Source of the DNA: Antedon mediterranea
Lineage: Eukaryota > Echinodermata > Crinoidea > Comatulida > Antedonidae
Assembly (NCBI RefSeq): GCF_964355755.1
Contig: NC_092675.1
Location: 11,423,312 to 11,487,311, forward strand
Reading direction: 5' to 3'
Length of the DNA: 64,000 bases
Shown: positions 33,152 to 45,395 of the stretch, piece by piece
Position numbering within the stretch: the stretch's first letter is position 1
Layout of the letters: each line of letters begins with the position of its first letter
Notes under the pieces: model-generated
Told to the model about the DNA's origin: nothing
The model's input: the letters and a program-made list of their open reading frames with translations, nothing else
Databases searched by the model: none
Position numbers and translations under genes: made by a program

Positions 33152-34049
33152 GTTAGATTAGTATACATAATTATAATAATTGAAAAAATGAAGTACAGTA
33201 TCTGTTCCCACGATACAACATTTATTTTTATTTATTGTCTTAAATGTACGTTTTATGGTAAATTATGATAAAAAGAGAGAAACAATGCACACCTAAGTAG
33301 CTCGGCCTAGCTATGCTTATGTAGGCCAGCTGGTAAACATTGGTAACGTACGAACATCGTACACTAGCTATAGGCCTAGCCTAATGTATAGTTGCTACAT
33401 TAATTGTCTTTCTGTTTTTGCCAGAATCCGTTGATACAAGTTGGGGGGTGGGGGGAATCCTGGTATTTTAATTGAAATTTAGAGTCTTCCATTTGTTTTG
33501 GCCTCACAATCGATCAAATAGTGGGTGAATTACAGAAGAAACAAGAAAATATCAATCTGCGCACAATGCATGTTGGGATTTATAGCGGGCTGCTTAAATT
33601 ATTAGAGTTTAAAGACGAAAAAAGTTATCTCAATAGGACCATATAGTGTTTATTTTTACATTAAATCTAGTTTGTGACCTTAAACTAGATCTAAAAAATG
33701 TAGGGAATGGGACTTCAAAGAACTATTAGGCATGTGTCAATTTGGCATTTAAAAAATAATTAAGAAGGTAACACTTAAATGTGCCTGCAAGCACGTTAAT
33801 TCACTTAACCGTAACTTAAAAAAATGTTGATTTCGTATGAATGGGATGGTAAATATGAAAAAATAAAACGCAAAACACTTTACTCAAACCATGAAAATGG
33901 TGGCATAATGCCCGATATTCGTTCAATCACTACAAGGTAAATGGATATTTGAATTATATGACCCATCACACGACCATGGTAAATGGAAGCCACGATTGTA
34001 TTATTTGCAAAGAATATGTACAATTAATTTTTAATAAAATTGACAAATG
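33152..34049. other. Intron 2, proximal part (no gene seen)
   Basis: AT-rich intron with no element I can define. A poly-G stretch (GGGGGGTGGGGGGAA) lies near 33442. Confidence 0.4.
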
Positions 34050-34357
34050 TTGTTTGTTTGTTTCTTTATTTCCATTCACAACAAAAAAAAACCATTAACA
34101 TACATAAATATTCATTACAAAAATGAAAGAATGGAAAGGGGGAATCTCTGAAGCACAGCTTATAAGTAGAAACTCCCTGTTACAAAACAGTTTATAAATA
34201 GTAATATGAAAAAAAGGCACAACGGCATAGGCAAACAAAATGTAACTTTTAAGAAAAAGAAAAAAAAAAAGCAAACAAGTTTCTTGTTTTTTTTTTATCT
34301 TAAAAAAAAAGATTTCTCAGAGAGTAAGATGTAATTGTAAAAAGAAAAAAACCTGTT

Positions 34358-35326
34358 CTAATCAGAGTATTGCAAAAGTAATTTATTTTTGTATTTTATT
34401 TTAAAAGTTATAGGATTCTTAAGTAACTTAAGAGTCTCAGGTATATCACGCCAAAGTTCAACCCATTTACTAACTAAACTTAATGATTTTTGAGTGGTTC
34501 TTTTAAATTGTGGGTAGAAATGGTGTTTTTGTCGCGTGTATTTATCGTGGACAGCTGAGCATAAAATGAAATTATTTTGAACAATCACTGGGAGTAAGTT
34601 ATGAAAAGCTTTATCCATTAGAGAAACGGTATATAGTTTTATTAAATTATAAAGATCAAGAGGTTAAAAAAAATTAAAAATTGGTTTACTTGGACTGGTG
34701 TATGGGACTTTCATAACAAGTCTGAGTGCCTTTTTTTGTAATATGTATAAACAATTTAAATTAGTTTTAAAGGTATTACCCCAGACTAAACAACAATATG
34801 TAAAATAAGGCAAAACTAATGAATTATATAATTTAAATAAAGCTGATGTATTTAGTAAATGTTTTACTTTATAAATAATTCCAATACTTTTAGAAATTTT
34901 GGAATGAATATATTCAATATGATACTTCCAATTTAGTTTTCCATCAATAATAACTCCTAAAAACTTTATTTTATTTACCCGTTCAATTGCAACACCACTA
35001 ATAATTAAATTGGTTGGTTCATAATTGTTTTTGCGACTATAAACAATATACTTTGTCTTACTATGATTCAACGTCAATTTATTTACCTTAAACCAAGTAT
35101 CAATTTTGTTTAGCTCATCATTAATAATATTACAGATACATTGCAGGTTCTTACCAGAAAAAAGTATATTTGTATCATCAGCATAAAGCGTGTATTTCAA
35201 TATGGAAGAAGCATTACAAATGTCATTAATATATAAAAGGAATAAAGTGGGCCCCAAAATAGATCCCTGTGGGATGCCACATAAAATGTCTGCTAATTCT
35301 GAGGTGGTATCACCACGTATTGTCAC
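34358..35326 (-). pseudogene. LINE 2 reverse transcriptase, C-terminal half
   Basis: The frame 35326-34664 contains DILCGIPQGSILGPTLFLLY, then KYTLYADDTNILFSG with an intact catalytic DD. KTKYIVYSRKN and KIKFLGVIIDGKLNWKYHI follow, the standard order after the palm. A stop in front of 35326 (reading NRK-stop-FVTI) and another break at about 34640 separate it from neighbouring parts. The frame 34618-34358 (DKYTRQKHHFYPQFKRTTQK) is the usual C-terminal tail of this LINE group. The enzyme would reverse transcribe the element RNA, but this copy is not translatable as one protein. Confidence 0.8.
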
Positions 35327-35429
35327 AAATTATTTTCTGTTAGAAAGATAATTTTGGATCCATTTATTGGCAATTCCACGAATACCATAAGCTTCAAGTT
35401 TTTTTATAAGGATATTGTGGTCGATGGTA

Positions 35430-36545
35430 TCAAACGCCTTTTTTTAAGTCAATAAAAATTCCGATTGTATAGTTAGACCTGTCCATCTCTTTAAGTATAT
35501 ACTCGGAAAAGTGAAGCAATGCATGGCTAGTGGACATATTTTTCCTAAAACCAAATTGTCCTGAGTATAGAATATTAAATTTGTCAATAAATTTCAACAG
35601 ACGGTTGTTAAATAATTTTTCAAAAATTGTAGAAAATTGGGGCAGCAAGGAGATCGGTCGATAATTTGAAAAACTACTTTTATCCCCAGCTTTGAAGATG
35701 GGAACAATTTTTGCAATCTTAATGGTATCTGGGAAAATACCAGTCTCAAGCGAACGATTAAAAATATGTGTCAATGGCTCACTGATTTCGTATATAATGT
35801 GTTTAACTATTGACATAGGTACGTCATCATGTCCGCTGGAATTTTTAGACTTAAATAAGTTCACTTCTGTAATTAATTCTTCTTTGGAAGTGGCCTCTAA
35901 AAAAATAGAATTTGGAATACGTTTTTTAATATAATCATTGGGACTATCACGACTTGGAAATTGACTTGTTATTTTTTTGGCTAGGTTAGGTCCTACGGTA
36001 GCAAAAAAAGTATTGAAACCATTTATAGTATCAACAGGATTATCGATAAAATCTTTTGGCAGATTTCCATAATTTCTTGTTTTAATCAGACCATTTATGA
36101 TACTCCAAGTACCCCTAATATCATTTTGTTTTAATAATAATAAGTTATTATAATATTGTTTCTCAGCATTTCTTAGAATATTTGTTAGCTTATTTTTGTA
36201 TCGCTTATACTTTTTTGAAGACAGTTGTGTTCGATCTTTAAAAAAATGTTTATATAGATTATTCTTCTTTTTACATGCATTAATTAGGCCAGGTGTGAGC
36301 CAGGGTTTTGAATTACTTTTTTGTGTCAATTTAATCTTTTGGGGAGGGAAATATTTATTGAATAGGTATATAAAGTTACCATTAAAAACATCGTAAGCAT
36401 TATTTGGATCTTCTTCATTAAATACACTGTTCCAATCAGTGCAACGCAAGTCATTTTTTAAAGCATTCACTTTAACCTCAGTAAAATATCTTTTAGTAAT
36501 ATATTCATGTGCAATACTTGGCGTAACATTATAATTAATTGACAT
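35430..36545 (-). pseudogene. LINE 2 linker and reverse transcriptase, N-terminal half
   Basis: A 371-codon frame. The linker has KPWLTPGLINACKKKNNLYK and a basic NAEKQYYNNLLL stretch. Then come SSGHDDVPMSIVKHI, IAKIVPIFKAGDKSSFSNYR with PISLLPQFS, GQFGFRKNMSTSHALLHF, and IGIFIDLKKG. The last is the first catalytic-Asp block (FIDLKKAFD in relatives). It breaks right after FIDLKK because an extra A in a run of A (near 35438) shifts the frame. The conserved FDTIDH motif continues in the next frame. Confidence 0.8.
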
Positions 36546-36560
36546 AGATAATAATATTCT

Positions 36561-39340
36561 ATCTAGTTTACCTTCTTTCTAAAGTCAATGTCTTACATGT
36601 ACATGTTGCTCCTATTACCTGCAATAAAGCTATGAAGAAGTCTTTATGGAGAAACAAATCAGTAGCCTTTAAAACTGTGTGATTTGGGTATATTGTCCTT
36701 GATGGTTATCTAGCCTCTGCTGATACCATACGTCAAAAGTTATTGAAGTTATTTTACTAAAAAAGATACGAAACCTCACACAAGAAAAAACTGCTAGACC
36801 ACAATTTAATTACAAAAGTAGCAAACTATGTAACAAATCTCCCATACAAAAAACATTGCAAAATATCAAAACCAGTGAAATAAAAATAAAATGTAAATGA
36901 ATAAACTTAACAATTCATGTTTCCGCAGCAATGTGTTTTTCGTTCGATTTTTGTCCACTTTTTAATTTTATCTCTATGTATAAAATATATAAAATATATA
37001 ATACACCACTAAAAATAATATAGTAAAGTAAAGTCTAAAGTTCCATATCCACTATTGCTTTCATTTTTTAGCCTACATCTTTTTTAAAGTGAAGGGATAG
37101 TGTATAACAAATCAATGGCCATAAATACAGTAGTTTCGAATTTTATTCGTGATTCAATTTGTTTTTATTTTTGTCAAAGTACTTTTATCAGAGTGCTGTT
37201 TAATTGTACTTGCCCATGCAAAGTATATAACCACATATTAAGGAAGAAAAAGACTGTGGAGCACGGGTTACTGCTAGTAATAATAATTAAATTTAAAGGG
37301 GGATTCTGGGTTTAAAATTGCTTTTAAATATCGTTTATTTATTTAATAAAAAATATTCTAACAATATAGACATGTCAGAATGAAGAAGTAATAACGAGAA
37401 AAAAAAATTCCAAACTCGCGACGTCATGTACGTTGTGTTTGTCAACTAATTTACATCTCTCTCCTCTGTCAAACGACTACCACCCGATCATTGTGAATAC
37501 ATTTTTTGTAGATTTTCTAAGCTAGGCCTAAAGTGTAATAATAACAGTAGTAGCATATGTTTATTTGACATTTAATGAAATACAAAATTTAGTACAGATG
37601 AATCATGGAGTCATAAATTATACCCATGGGCCTAGCTAGCCTACTGGACGGTTGGCCCATAAATAACAAAACTCAGTGGATTCCAAACCCATCCTATCAA
37701 CCAAACTCCTAAACAATCTAAACCTAAAACAAAATCTGCTGTAAATATTGAGGCAAAGCAAGTTCCGATTGCCGTCCGCACGTATGGTGTCCCGATCGTA
37801 TAGTAGGCCTAAACTAGTTTACTTTCCAAAAAAGCGGACACTGCATCAAGCAAGTAGACCTAGGCCTAGCAGTAGGAAGAAGACCTATAGCCGATCCGGC
37901 ATAGTTAAAAATTGAGCTAGCTATTGTAGTAGACCCTATGCGAATTGATACTACCAGGCCTTTTACGGCTACACTTGTTAAAATTAGCAATACTTATGTT
38001 TACAAATATTCCAACTCTCTCATTCGAGCTATATTATCTATACCATTCCAGTAGATCGAGTCGACCTTCAATCAAATACTGTATATCGTTCATGTTGTGA
38101 TTATAGACGGGTATACTCAACCCGACCAGTTTGGTATTGTATACTGTACTTATCATGTGACGATGCCAGGCATGGGCAGCAGAGAGCATGTGTATCGTCG
38201 CCTCGATCGCTGCTCAACAGGAATGTACAGTATACGTTACGCTTTATTGATTTTGAAGGCTTTTCCCCAAGTCAGTGCGAAAATCGACAATACGTAAACT
38301 GAATTGCCAAATGATTTTACACAATTGTGATGAATTTTCCTAGAAAATTGACTTTATAAATGGGAAGACCGACTAAAATTACATCAGATAAGTATAATTT
38401 TACAAAAGTACTTGATATGGTTAATTAACGAGTCGTCGGAAGATTGACCATTTCACGAATTTCATATTCTGTAACCACAGTGTGATTTTGCCGTAGCTGC
38501 ACTTGTAATCTGGCCTCATTTCCTGGGCGCTTATATAAATTGAAACTTTTACTGTTCAAGAGACAAACAAATATATTTTTTACTATTCATTTTAAATTTC
38601 ACGTAAAAAGTGTATGTATGCATTACCTTTTTGGTGTTGCTCGACCTATTGGTTGTGATTGACCAAAATGTGTTGATTTCACATCTTTCTGAAATTGTTT
38701 ACATTAGCAATAGTGTACTAAATCCTAAACAATTATCGAAACAAGAAAAACAATAGAAAATTTAATAAAACAATAACAAATGACCTCAGGGTATATGAGA
38801 GCCGAAACCATTGACATAACGCATTCCCTCTTGTAAGTAATTATCATGTGTGTTCCTGCAACCTGCCAAACAATCGTGTAGGCTTACAAAGTGGAAACAA
38901 AATACTGCCAGTCAAGTAGCGTAACAAAATAAACACAAAAACAAAATAAAGAAAATAAAAGTAATGACTATTTCCGTAAGAGATTTGTGTAATTTTTTGC
39001 AAACGTCTTGATGTAATTATTTTATTGATGTGTATAAATTTAATGATTTAATAAAAAACAAACAGTGCACTATTTAAAAAAAATTCTATTCTCAGCTATA
39101 ACGCCATCTTGTTATGTATTGTATTGTTCTAGCCTGCGAAAATCAATGAAGCGTGTCTCCTGTTTCTGCTGTACTATCATCATGAATATTCATTTACTGT
39201 CTTATGAATAATAACGCAATTAATGAAATCCACAAGGCTATGCATAAATGAAAATCATTAAATATGCAAATTCATTTCTGTTACATTTTTTAGTTCTTGT
39301 TCATGTTAAAAATTTCATTTGACTATATATATCTTTTCAG
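36561..39340. other. Intron 2, distal part (no gene seen)
   Basis: AT-rich, with scattered TAGGCCTA words (for example 37528-37535 and 37858-37868). No exon, RNA gene or bounded transposon recognised. Confidence 0.4.
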
Positions 39341-39518
39341 AAGAGGCGGCAGATGAGATAGACAGTAAGCACATTGAGTATGATGATAATGGACAAATGA
39401 TGGGCATCTATGTACATCGTAGTGATCGTTTAAAGACAGATCTTTACATTGCACACCCTCTTGTAAGAGTCCACATGGTTGACATTGATACTGGATCTTA
39501 TGTAAAGAAGTCAAAATT
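39341..39518 (+). CDS. AHI1: AHI1 exon: start of conserved core
   Basis: Acceptor ATCTTTTCAG, donor GTAAGT at 39519. It opens by completing GAA from the preceding exon and leaves two bases. The peptide EEAADEIDSKHIEYDDNGQM is followed by GIYVHRSDRLKTDL. It then reads HPLVRVHMVDIDTGSYVKKS, which closely matches the conserved pre-WD40 segment of vertebrate jouberin (HPxVRVHxVDxxTGxYVKK). This is the first exon whose identity is clear from sequence alone. A MITE begins a dozen bases beyond its donor. Confidence 0.92.
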
Positions 39519-39531
39519 GTAAGTAAGCATA

Positions 39532-40379
39532 CCGTATATTTCGGTGTATAAGTCGCACCTGTGTATAAGACGCACCCCCAACTGAGAGTAAAATATCGGT
39601 ATTTTTTATATCGTCGATGTATAAGACGCACCTTATATTTCATCAAAACAATGTTTTTTTAAATTGTAATCAATATTATTGTAATAATATATTTTGTTAT
39701 ATCTACAACGGCGTCCTTTATTTAGGTTTTTTCTTACCTAGGCTCGGCCGCGCCCAGCCTCAACAAGTTCTTTCTAACTTGTTATTCATGAGTTTCGCCG
39801 CAACATCGAGTGCATGACCGTGTGTGTAACACGCACGTGTGTGGGCTAGCCTCGCTCGATCATTTCGAGAGGGCGCACGTTTTCACGGACAATCGTATTC
39901 GATTAGTATCTATGTATCCGAGAAGTGTGTACACTAGGTCCATGCTATAATCACCTGGAGAATATACTAGTCGAATACCGTACACCATGTGCCACTAAAA
40001 GAAGGGCTTGCGCTTGGGGTACGGCGATCGTGCGTATAACTACTGTATAAATAAATACTATTCCAATCGTAGGACGTAAACGTTTACAAATGATATTTTA
40101 TCGGAGCGCCATAATGAACAAATCTTTTCATCATATTTAGTATAACATCATGCTAAAATGACTTGAAAACTAGGCCTAGGCAGAAGCAAGTTGCCGTTAC
40201 GTTAGTTAGTTACTGTAGCTAGGCCTAGCCTACTCAGGCTTAGAAAACGAGGTGACGATAGCCTAGGCCTATGTACAATCTGTGTGGTGAGGCATTTATG
40301 TTCGGTGTATAAGACGCACCCTTAATTTAGAGGTCAAATTTGCGTGTCAAAAGTGCGACTTATACACCGAAATATACGG
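39532..40379. mobile_element. MITE, Tc1/mariner-like
   Basis: Near-perfect inverted ends CCGTATATTTCGGTGTATAA are followed by GTCGCAC. They are flanked by TA at 39530-39531 and 40380-40381, matching a TA target duplication. Further TGTATAAGACGCACC words repeat inside both arms. No coding sequence. The centre contains TAGGCCTA clusters (40166-40270). Confidence 0.8.
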
Positions 40380-40699
40380 TAATCACATTGTTCACATGTT
40401 ATTATTCAAGTAATATTCAAATTATACAATTAATTGATTTTTATTTAAATCTTTTCAATATTCAAATTATTAATTTTGTAGTGATAATAAATTTTAAAAA
40501 AAACAAGCAGGCTATAATAGTAGTTCCCTACATTTAATTGCAAGCTATATAAACTAAAGTAGTAGAATACTGCTGCAAGTCTACCATTTGAAGCCATATC
40601 CAGGTCTGCCCTTACATTGCACTTCATTATGTATACCTACTTCTTCGTAAAAGTCCAAACCAGCAGGTATACATACAGCACAAGTTAAAGAACTTGGTA

Positions 40700-41641
40700 C
40701 AAAAATAGTAGGGTATCATCTCCAAGGACGGATCTGGCCTCTTGGCCTGACACTGTCAAAGTCCAATTTATAAAGACCTGCCGCTGGATGCTTCTGCAGA
40801 CTTATATTTTGTTTCACATTTTAAGGTATAATAAGTCCAATTTTCGGGAACCTTAGCAGCTCCATTTTAATCATGGTGGGTTGATTCTGTAGACTAAATA
40901 TTTTGCTTCATGTACAAATGCAATTTCCGGGGACCCAGCAGCTCTATTTAACAACAACAAAACTTTTTTCCTTAAAAATTTTCCAAACAAACATTTTTTG
41001 GGCCTCATTATAGTGGTTATCATTTAAAATCAACCTTTCAAATTATTTTAAGCACATTTAGTGAAATTTTATTTATTTTTCTTTTACTGTGTTCATTTAA
41101 GATACCGTAGTTTAAGGGGGAGGCTGCTTAATTAGCCACTAGCCTTGAAGGCTATGTGACTATCTGGCTTCTCCGAATTGCCAAAATTAAAAAAAATAAA
41201 ATATGAGTAAGTATACCCCTGACTTACCATTATTGAACACAAAAATGTTATCTATTGTTAGTTGCTCATGTTTACCGCCGGCAGAAAAAATAGGCTATGA
41301 TCGATTTGGTGTTCGCTAGCGCACTCAATAGGTGTCATTTCAGGTGAATTAGACGTGCCATTTACATGAATTGCCATTTGCCACAGCCCCCTACCATTGG
41401 CTTAAATACTCAGTCATGGAAGTGCCCTTTTCTTGTGGGACACCCCCCCCCCCCTTCCTTTTGAAAATGTCTATATCTGCCCCAGGTCTTCTGGTGTGCT
41501 TATTTGGGTTGTTGCTGCACTACTTACTGCCGTGGAGAGCCTAATCTGAATTTCCCCAGTTCGAGGAAGATAATGAGTACCTTAATTTCTAAATGTGTAA
41601 CAAATATTCCCAAAGATATTCTTGATTTCTTCTAATTTCAG
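40700..41641. other. Intron 3 with a degenerate repeat
   Basis: Positions 40740-40960 are an inverted, degenerate relative of the units at 30770-31020 (shared TCCAATTTTCGGG and TTTTGTTTCA words). A long C run lies near 41445-41456. No gene. Confidence 0.5.
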
Positions 41642-41737
41642 TGACCGAGCAGTAACCTCATACTATGAGAATAGAAATGATAAAGTGGATTTTATCCTAC
41701 CTATGCTAACTCAACCATTTGAATATAAGAAAAGGAA
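41642..41737 (+). CDS. AHI1: AHI1 exon
   Basis: Acceptor TCTAATTTCAG, donor GTAAGT at 41738. Phase 1 entry, leaving two bases. The peptide is DRAVTSYYENRNDKVDFILP followed by MLTQPFEYKKRK. It corresponds to the jouberin segment reading (R)PVSSYYE...DYILPIMTQPYDFK in mammals. The alignment is collinear with the exons on either side. Confidence 0.93.
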
Positions 41738-42339
41738 GTAAGTATAGAGTTGAATGGGAATCAGTCAAGTAATTCCTTTCTAATATTCATACATTTTAAA
41801 TGATATTTTTCTTGTTACATGAACAAAAAGTGAAAAAACTCATCCAGTGTTTCATGCGTTGTCAGCGATGTTATTGCTGACAACGGCCTTGGTAAAGTCA
41901 CATGATGTTCTGTGGCTTGCACCCTCTATTGCTGAATTGATTCAATAATATTCATACCTATCACACCATTGGATTGTTTTCTTCCTTGTTAGGATAAAAA
42001 ATGTATTGGTTATAAAGTCAAATGTTAAACATATCTTAACATTTTATTTATTTATTTATTCTGTCTTTATACTGAATGACACTTTCAGTGCTAAAGCATT
42101 GATTTCCAAAGTGGTTCAGTAGAGAAACATTAACAGTATAATAAAAATAATTAGACAACTGACAAAGTAATTTACGTTAGTACACACACATTTACAAAAA
42201 GGTAACTATCTACAAAACATACAGTATATATAAAAAACATGGAAGGAATTTAAGGTAAAAGATACTATAGATACAGTAATATTTGTAAAAGTTGAAAGTG
42301 TCATAGATTTATAGTTTGTTTTTGTGTCATTTGAAAGTT

Positions 42340-42492
42340 TGTTTCATTATTTGTTATTGCTGTCCTGTAAAATTATTGATTTCCTAACTCAAGATGTGTA
42401 TAAGTAAGGTCCGGTTTTGTGAACGTTAACTGTAGAAAAACGGTGACACATCTTGAGTTAGGAAACCAATAATTTTATGGGACAGCAATAAC
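42340..42492. repeat. Foldback repeat in intron 4
   Basis: Arms of about 60 bp: GTTATTGCTGTCC ... CCTAACTCAAGATGTGT on the left faces its inverted copy ending GGGACAGCAATAAC. The spacer is about 25 bp. It may be a small MITE. Confidence 0.65.
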
Positions 42493-42661
42493 ATTAGTTC
42501 ATGTGTATAAACAGAAAAGAGAATTTCAGCTCGGCTCAGCTCAGTGAGAATGCTGAAAGCAATAGATTTAAATGAAGAAGATATCATGTAGACTACTTTT
42601 ATCCACACTGCTATAGACCTCATTCTATTTTTACTACATCTAATAATTCATTTGTATTTAG

Positions 42662-42764
42662 ATCTATGATTCCAAGTTGGGAAGAACTACTACTGCTGAA
42701 TGAAAGTTACCAATACCTAACCTGTTGTAAGGAGGGATATCCCAAAGTAATTGTGTTTTTTGAA
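42662..42764 (+). CDS. AHI1: AHI1 exon
   Basis: Acceptor TTGTATTTAG, donor GTGAGT at 42765. One base completes a Lys codon; ends in phase 0. The peptide SMIPSWEELLLLNESYQYL leads to CKEGYPKVIVFFE. Vertebrate jouberin has the same pattern (PEWEEQIVFNENFPYL ... PKVILFFE). Confidence 0.93.
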
Positions 42765-42794
42765 GTGAGTACAAGTGTACACAAATATGTCATA

Positions 42795-42972
42795 ATATAC
42801 AAATAATGAATGTTTATGAGTGTAATGATATAAATAATGGCATGAGGTGAATGATGAAGGGTTATATATCAATGAGGCAAAGCCGAGTTGATAGTTAACC
42901 TTTCATCATTCACCAAATGCCATTATTTGTACCATTACACAAATATAAAACATTCATTATTTGTTTTATATA
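42795..42972. mobile_element. Foldback MITE in intron 5
   Basis: Arms of about 75 bp. ATAATGAATGTTTATGAGTG and AATGGCATGAGGTGAATGATG on the left are mirrored by CATCATTCACCAAATGCCATT and AAAACATTCATTAT on the right. A related fragment lies at 55553-55670 in intron 8 (TCAAATAATGAATATTTATG). Confidence 0.7.
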
Positions 42973-43682
42973 ACATCTAAATAGATTCCTGTCATTTAAA
43001 TCAAATAAAAAGTAGCCTTAGCCAAAGGCCTACAGTTGATTCACAATGATTAAAACAGTAACATTTGGTTTTTAATAATATTATATTAAATGTTATATTT
43101 ATATGGATTTTATAAACACACCTACTTTAATGTTAATTATATCAACAAATGATCAAACAATCCTATGCATAGAAAGGCTAAAACGCCTAGGCTAGGCCTA
43201 ATAGTAACAGGCCTAGGCTGAAAGGCAAAACTGACAACTGGAACTCATCTAGGCTAATTATGTTTTTTCCAGCGATTCCACCTCTTGTAGAGATGTTCCC
43301 ATTAATCAAAATCCTACAAAATGATCTTTTTGATCTAAATTAGTACATATATTTTTCCAGAAATGTGCTTCCATCACGAAAAACCAGTCATAACATTCAA
43401 ATCGCAGTGAAAGTAAAAAATAGGTGGCGCTGTTGTATTTAAAAAACAATAGTATAAAACAAAATATTTTCCCAACGCCAAAAAAAATACTATTAAACGA
43501 TTGTTTAATAGTGTGTACTATGCACGCCATGTGACCCACATTCGTCCAATCAAATGACGGGAATTTATTTAGGTGTTATAAATAAATTATGTATACATCA
43601 GATGTAAAGATGAAACAATATTTAATTGTTACCATTATTTCTAAACTATACAGCATACAGTGCCTTATAATTTTATTTTTAG

Positions 43683-43778
43683 ATTTTAGACTTTGTAAGC
43701 ATGAAATCTGTGAATGGTAAATCACGCACAGTTGCAAGGGAAGGGGGATGGCATCGTGTTGCTTGGGCATTTTTTAAG
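43683..43778 (+). CDS. AHI1: AHI1 exon
   Basis: Acceptor TTTATTTTTAG, donor GTAATG at 43779. Phase 0 on both sides. The peptide ILDFVSMKSVNGKSRTVARE is followed by GGWHRVAWAFFK. It aligns with the ILDFLS ... GFRKIAWAFLK block of vertebrate jouberin. Confidence 0.93.
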
Positions 43779-44538
43779 GTAATGGGGTTTGAAAATTGTT
43801 AGTAACAGTAATTTAAAAGTAATAGTAATTTAGACTTACTTATTGCAGCCATTTACAATGCAATGTATAAAGTACTGTATGTCAACAATCTTGTCACAAA
43901 TTCAATTTTTTCTTACTGCCAGTTAAGGGTCATTCCATCTCAGATCACCCAATGAGTTAAACCCTACCTCTTCCAATTTTGATGAAATTTGGTATATGGG
44001 TGATTCATAGCAATTAAAGCGAAAATTTCAAATTTTAACTTTATCGTACCAACGGTTTTCGAGATATAGCAATTTAAATTTTCGGTTTTTACGCAAAAAA
44101 GGGCGCGTCCGCCACGTTTCAAAGAGCTGTATCTCGGGAACTATAGGTTCGATTTTAAAAACAAAGGTATTTTTGTAAAGGGGAGACAATAAGGAATCTA
44201 AATATACTAATTGTGTGTGTTTTATGTTAATTTTAAGTTGAATAAAACTTTGACATATATTTTGACCTTGAAATTGACCCCGTGGAACACGCCCGATTTG
44301 TTGATGACCATCACGAAAAATGTAGCCCTACGTGTCAACTACAACATATAAAAAAATTGGAGGGGTTTTTTTCTTTGTTTCCATGAAATTACAATTTGAA
44401 GTTGACATACCTCTTCCTTTTAGTGTATTTTTGGTGTCTGTCCATGCATTACTTCAATGTCAATTTGATGTATTCCAAAAATAATTTTATTTACAAACTA
44501 AATATCATTATAATGTTACAATTGTCTATGTCTGGCCT

Positions 44539-45094
44539 TTACTCCTTGTCATCTGGCCAATTCAAACAGTATTTAGAAATGTTGTGGCGATCATTTTGGG
44601 AAATACTGTAATTCCTAGTCGAAGAGGATTTTATAAACGGAGAGGCTATAATACAATGTACATTTGATTCAGGAATCCAACAACAGTCTTCTTTGGACAG
44701 CCAATAAAAGGTTTTCGCTGGCCCATGAGGATGCATAAATTTAATTTGATAATCCCCAAACTCTTCTGAGACATCCACAACCAAACCAATCCATGGGACA
44801 CCATCATAACTACAGCACACAAAATTCTGAAGTCTAATAATGGTGGGTTGTGTATCAGCAACAATTTAATTTTCATCACTGAAAGATTCTTGAATCACAA
44901 CCACATCCGGAGGGTTTATCTGGGTACTAAGTTTGTAGACCTGCATCTGTGCCAGAGAAACAGGAGCAAAGCGATGATATTGTAATGTACCCTTGATGGT
45001 CTGGGTGAGGTTGAATCTTGGCTTTATTTCTTTTTCCACAGTAGATACCTCATCTATTCCCACATGAAAAAAGTTGATGCCTGGAATGTCCATA
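44539..45094 (-). pseudogene. Kolobok-like transposase, C-terminal part
   Basis: Minus-strand reading in two frames. Positions 45093-44866 give IPGINFFHVGIDEVSTVEKE and RFAPVSLAQMQVYKLS. Positions 44820-44539 give YDGVPWIGLVVDVSEEFGDY and KEDCCWIPESNVHCI. The second block is a small beta-rich tail that I recall from repetitive uncharacterised proteins in cnidarians. The SINE at 45093-45390 splits it from the N-terminal part, and a frameshift or stop near 44866 separates the two blocks. The catalytic function is unproven. Its place between TTAA-type inverted repeats is the main clue. Confidence 0.6.
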
Positions 45095-45390
45095 TGAGCG
45101 AGTCATATGGCCGAGCGGTTAAGGCAGGGGTGCCGTTTACCGTACCTAAAGAGCCAAGAACAACATCGGCAAGGGTTCGAGGCCGACTCGCTCCTAGTTC
45201 TGGTGGTGGAACAAGTCTTCTCGGATAAGGACTATAAACCGTAGGTCCAGTGTACACAGTTATAACCTGTGTGTACTTTAAAGAACCCAGTTCATTATTC
45301 GAAAAAGAGTAGGGGTTACCCCAGTGAACTGGTTCACACAATAGCCCCTGTATCAGGGGGATTACCACCTATCTGATAGGACACTGATTA
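45093..45390 (+). mobile_element. tRNA-derived SINE (tRNA-Leu/Ser-like head)
   Basis: The head GAGCGAGTCATATGGCCGAG ... ends GAGGCCGACTCGCTC. It has a class II tRNA-like box A (TGGCCGAGCGGTTAAGG) and box B (GGGTTCGAGGC), and the acceptor ends are complementary. A body follows with GGTGGAACAAGTCTTCTCGG and AAACCGTAGGTCC. A second, more decayed copy with the same body is at 55080-55370. These internal boxes would recruit RNA polymerase III. Confidence 0.8.
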
Positions 45391-45395
45391 GTTCA

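Larger units (their letters stand above)
34050..36560 (-). mobile_element. LINE 2, 5'-truncated non-LTR retrotransposon
   Basis: The minus-strand 3' end is GGAAATAAAGAAACAAACAA near 34050-34070, a microsatellite-type tail seen in CR1/L2/Jockey-like LINEs. Coding sequence runs from about 36545 to 34358. The endonuclease and ORF1 are absent, so it was probably truncated at the 5' end on insertion. Confidence 0.8.

Noticed and set aside
32986-33168. Minus-strand ORF rich in Phe/Ser overlapping the AHI1 exon
   Set aside because: It is the complement of a Lys/Glu-rich exon; the hydrophobic look comes from base composition.
44646-44879. Second minus-strand ORF overlapping the Kolobok-like C-terminal block
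   Set aside because: It is an alternative frame of the block with no motif; 44539-44820 carries the recognisable reading.
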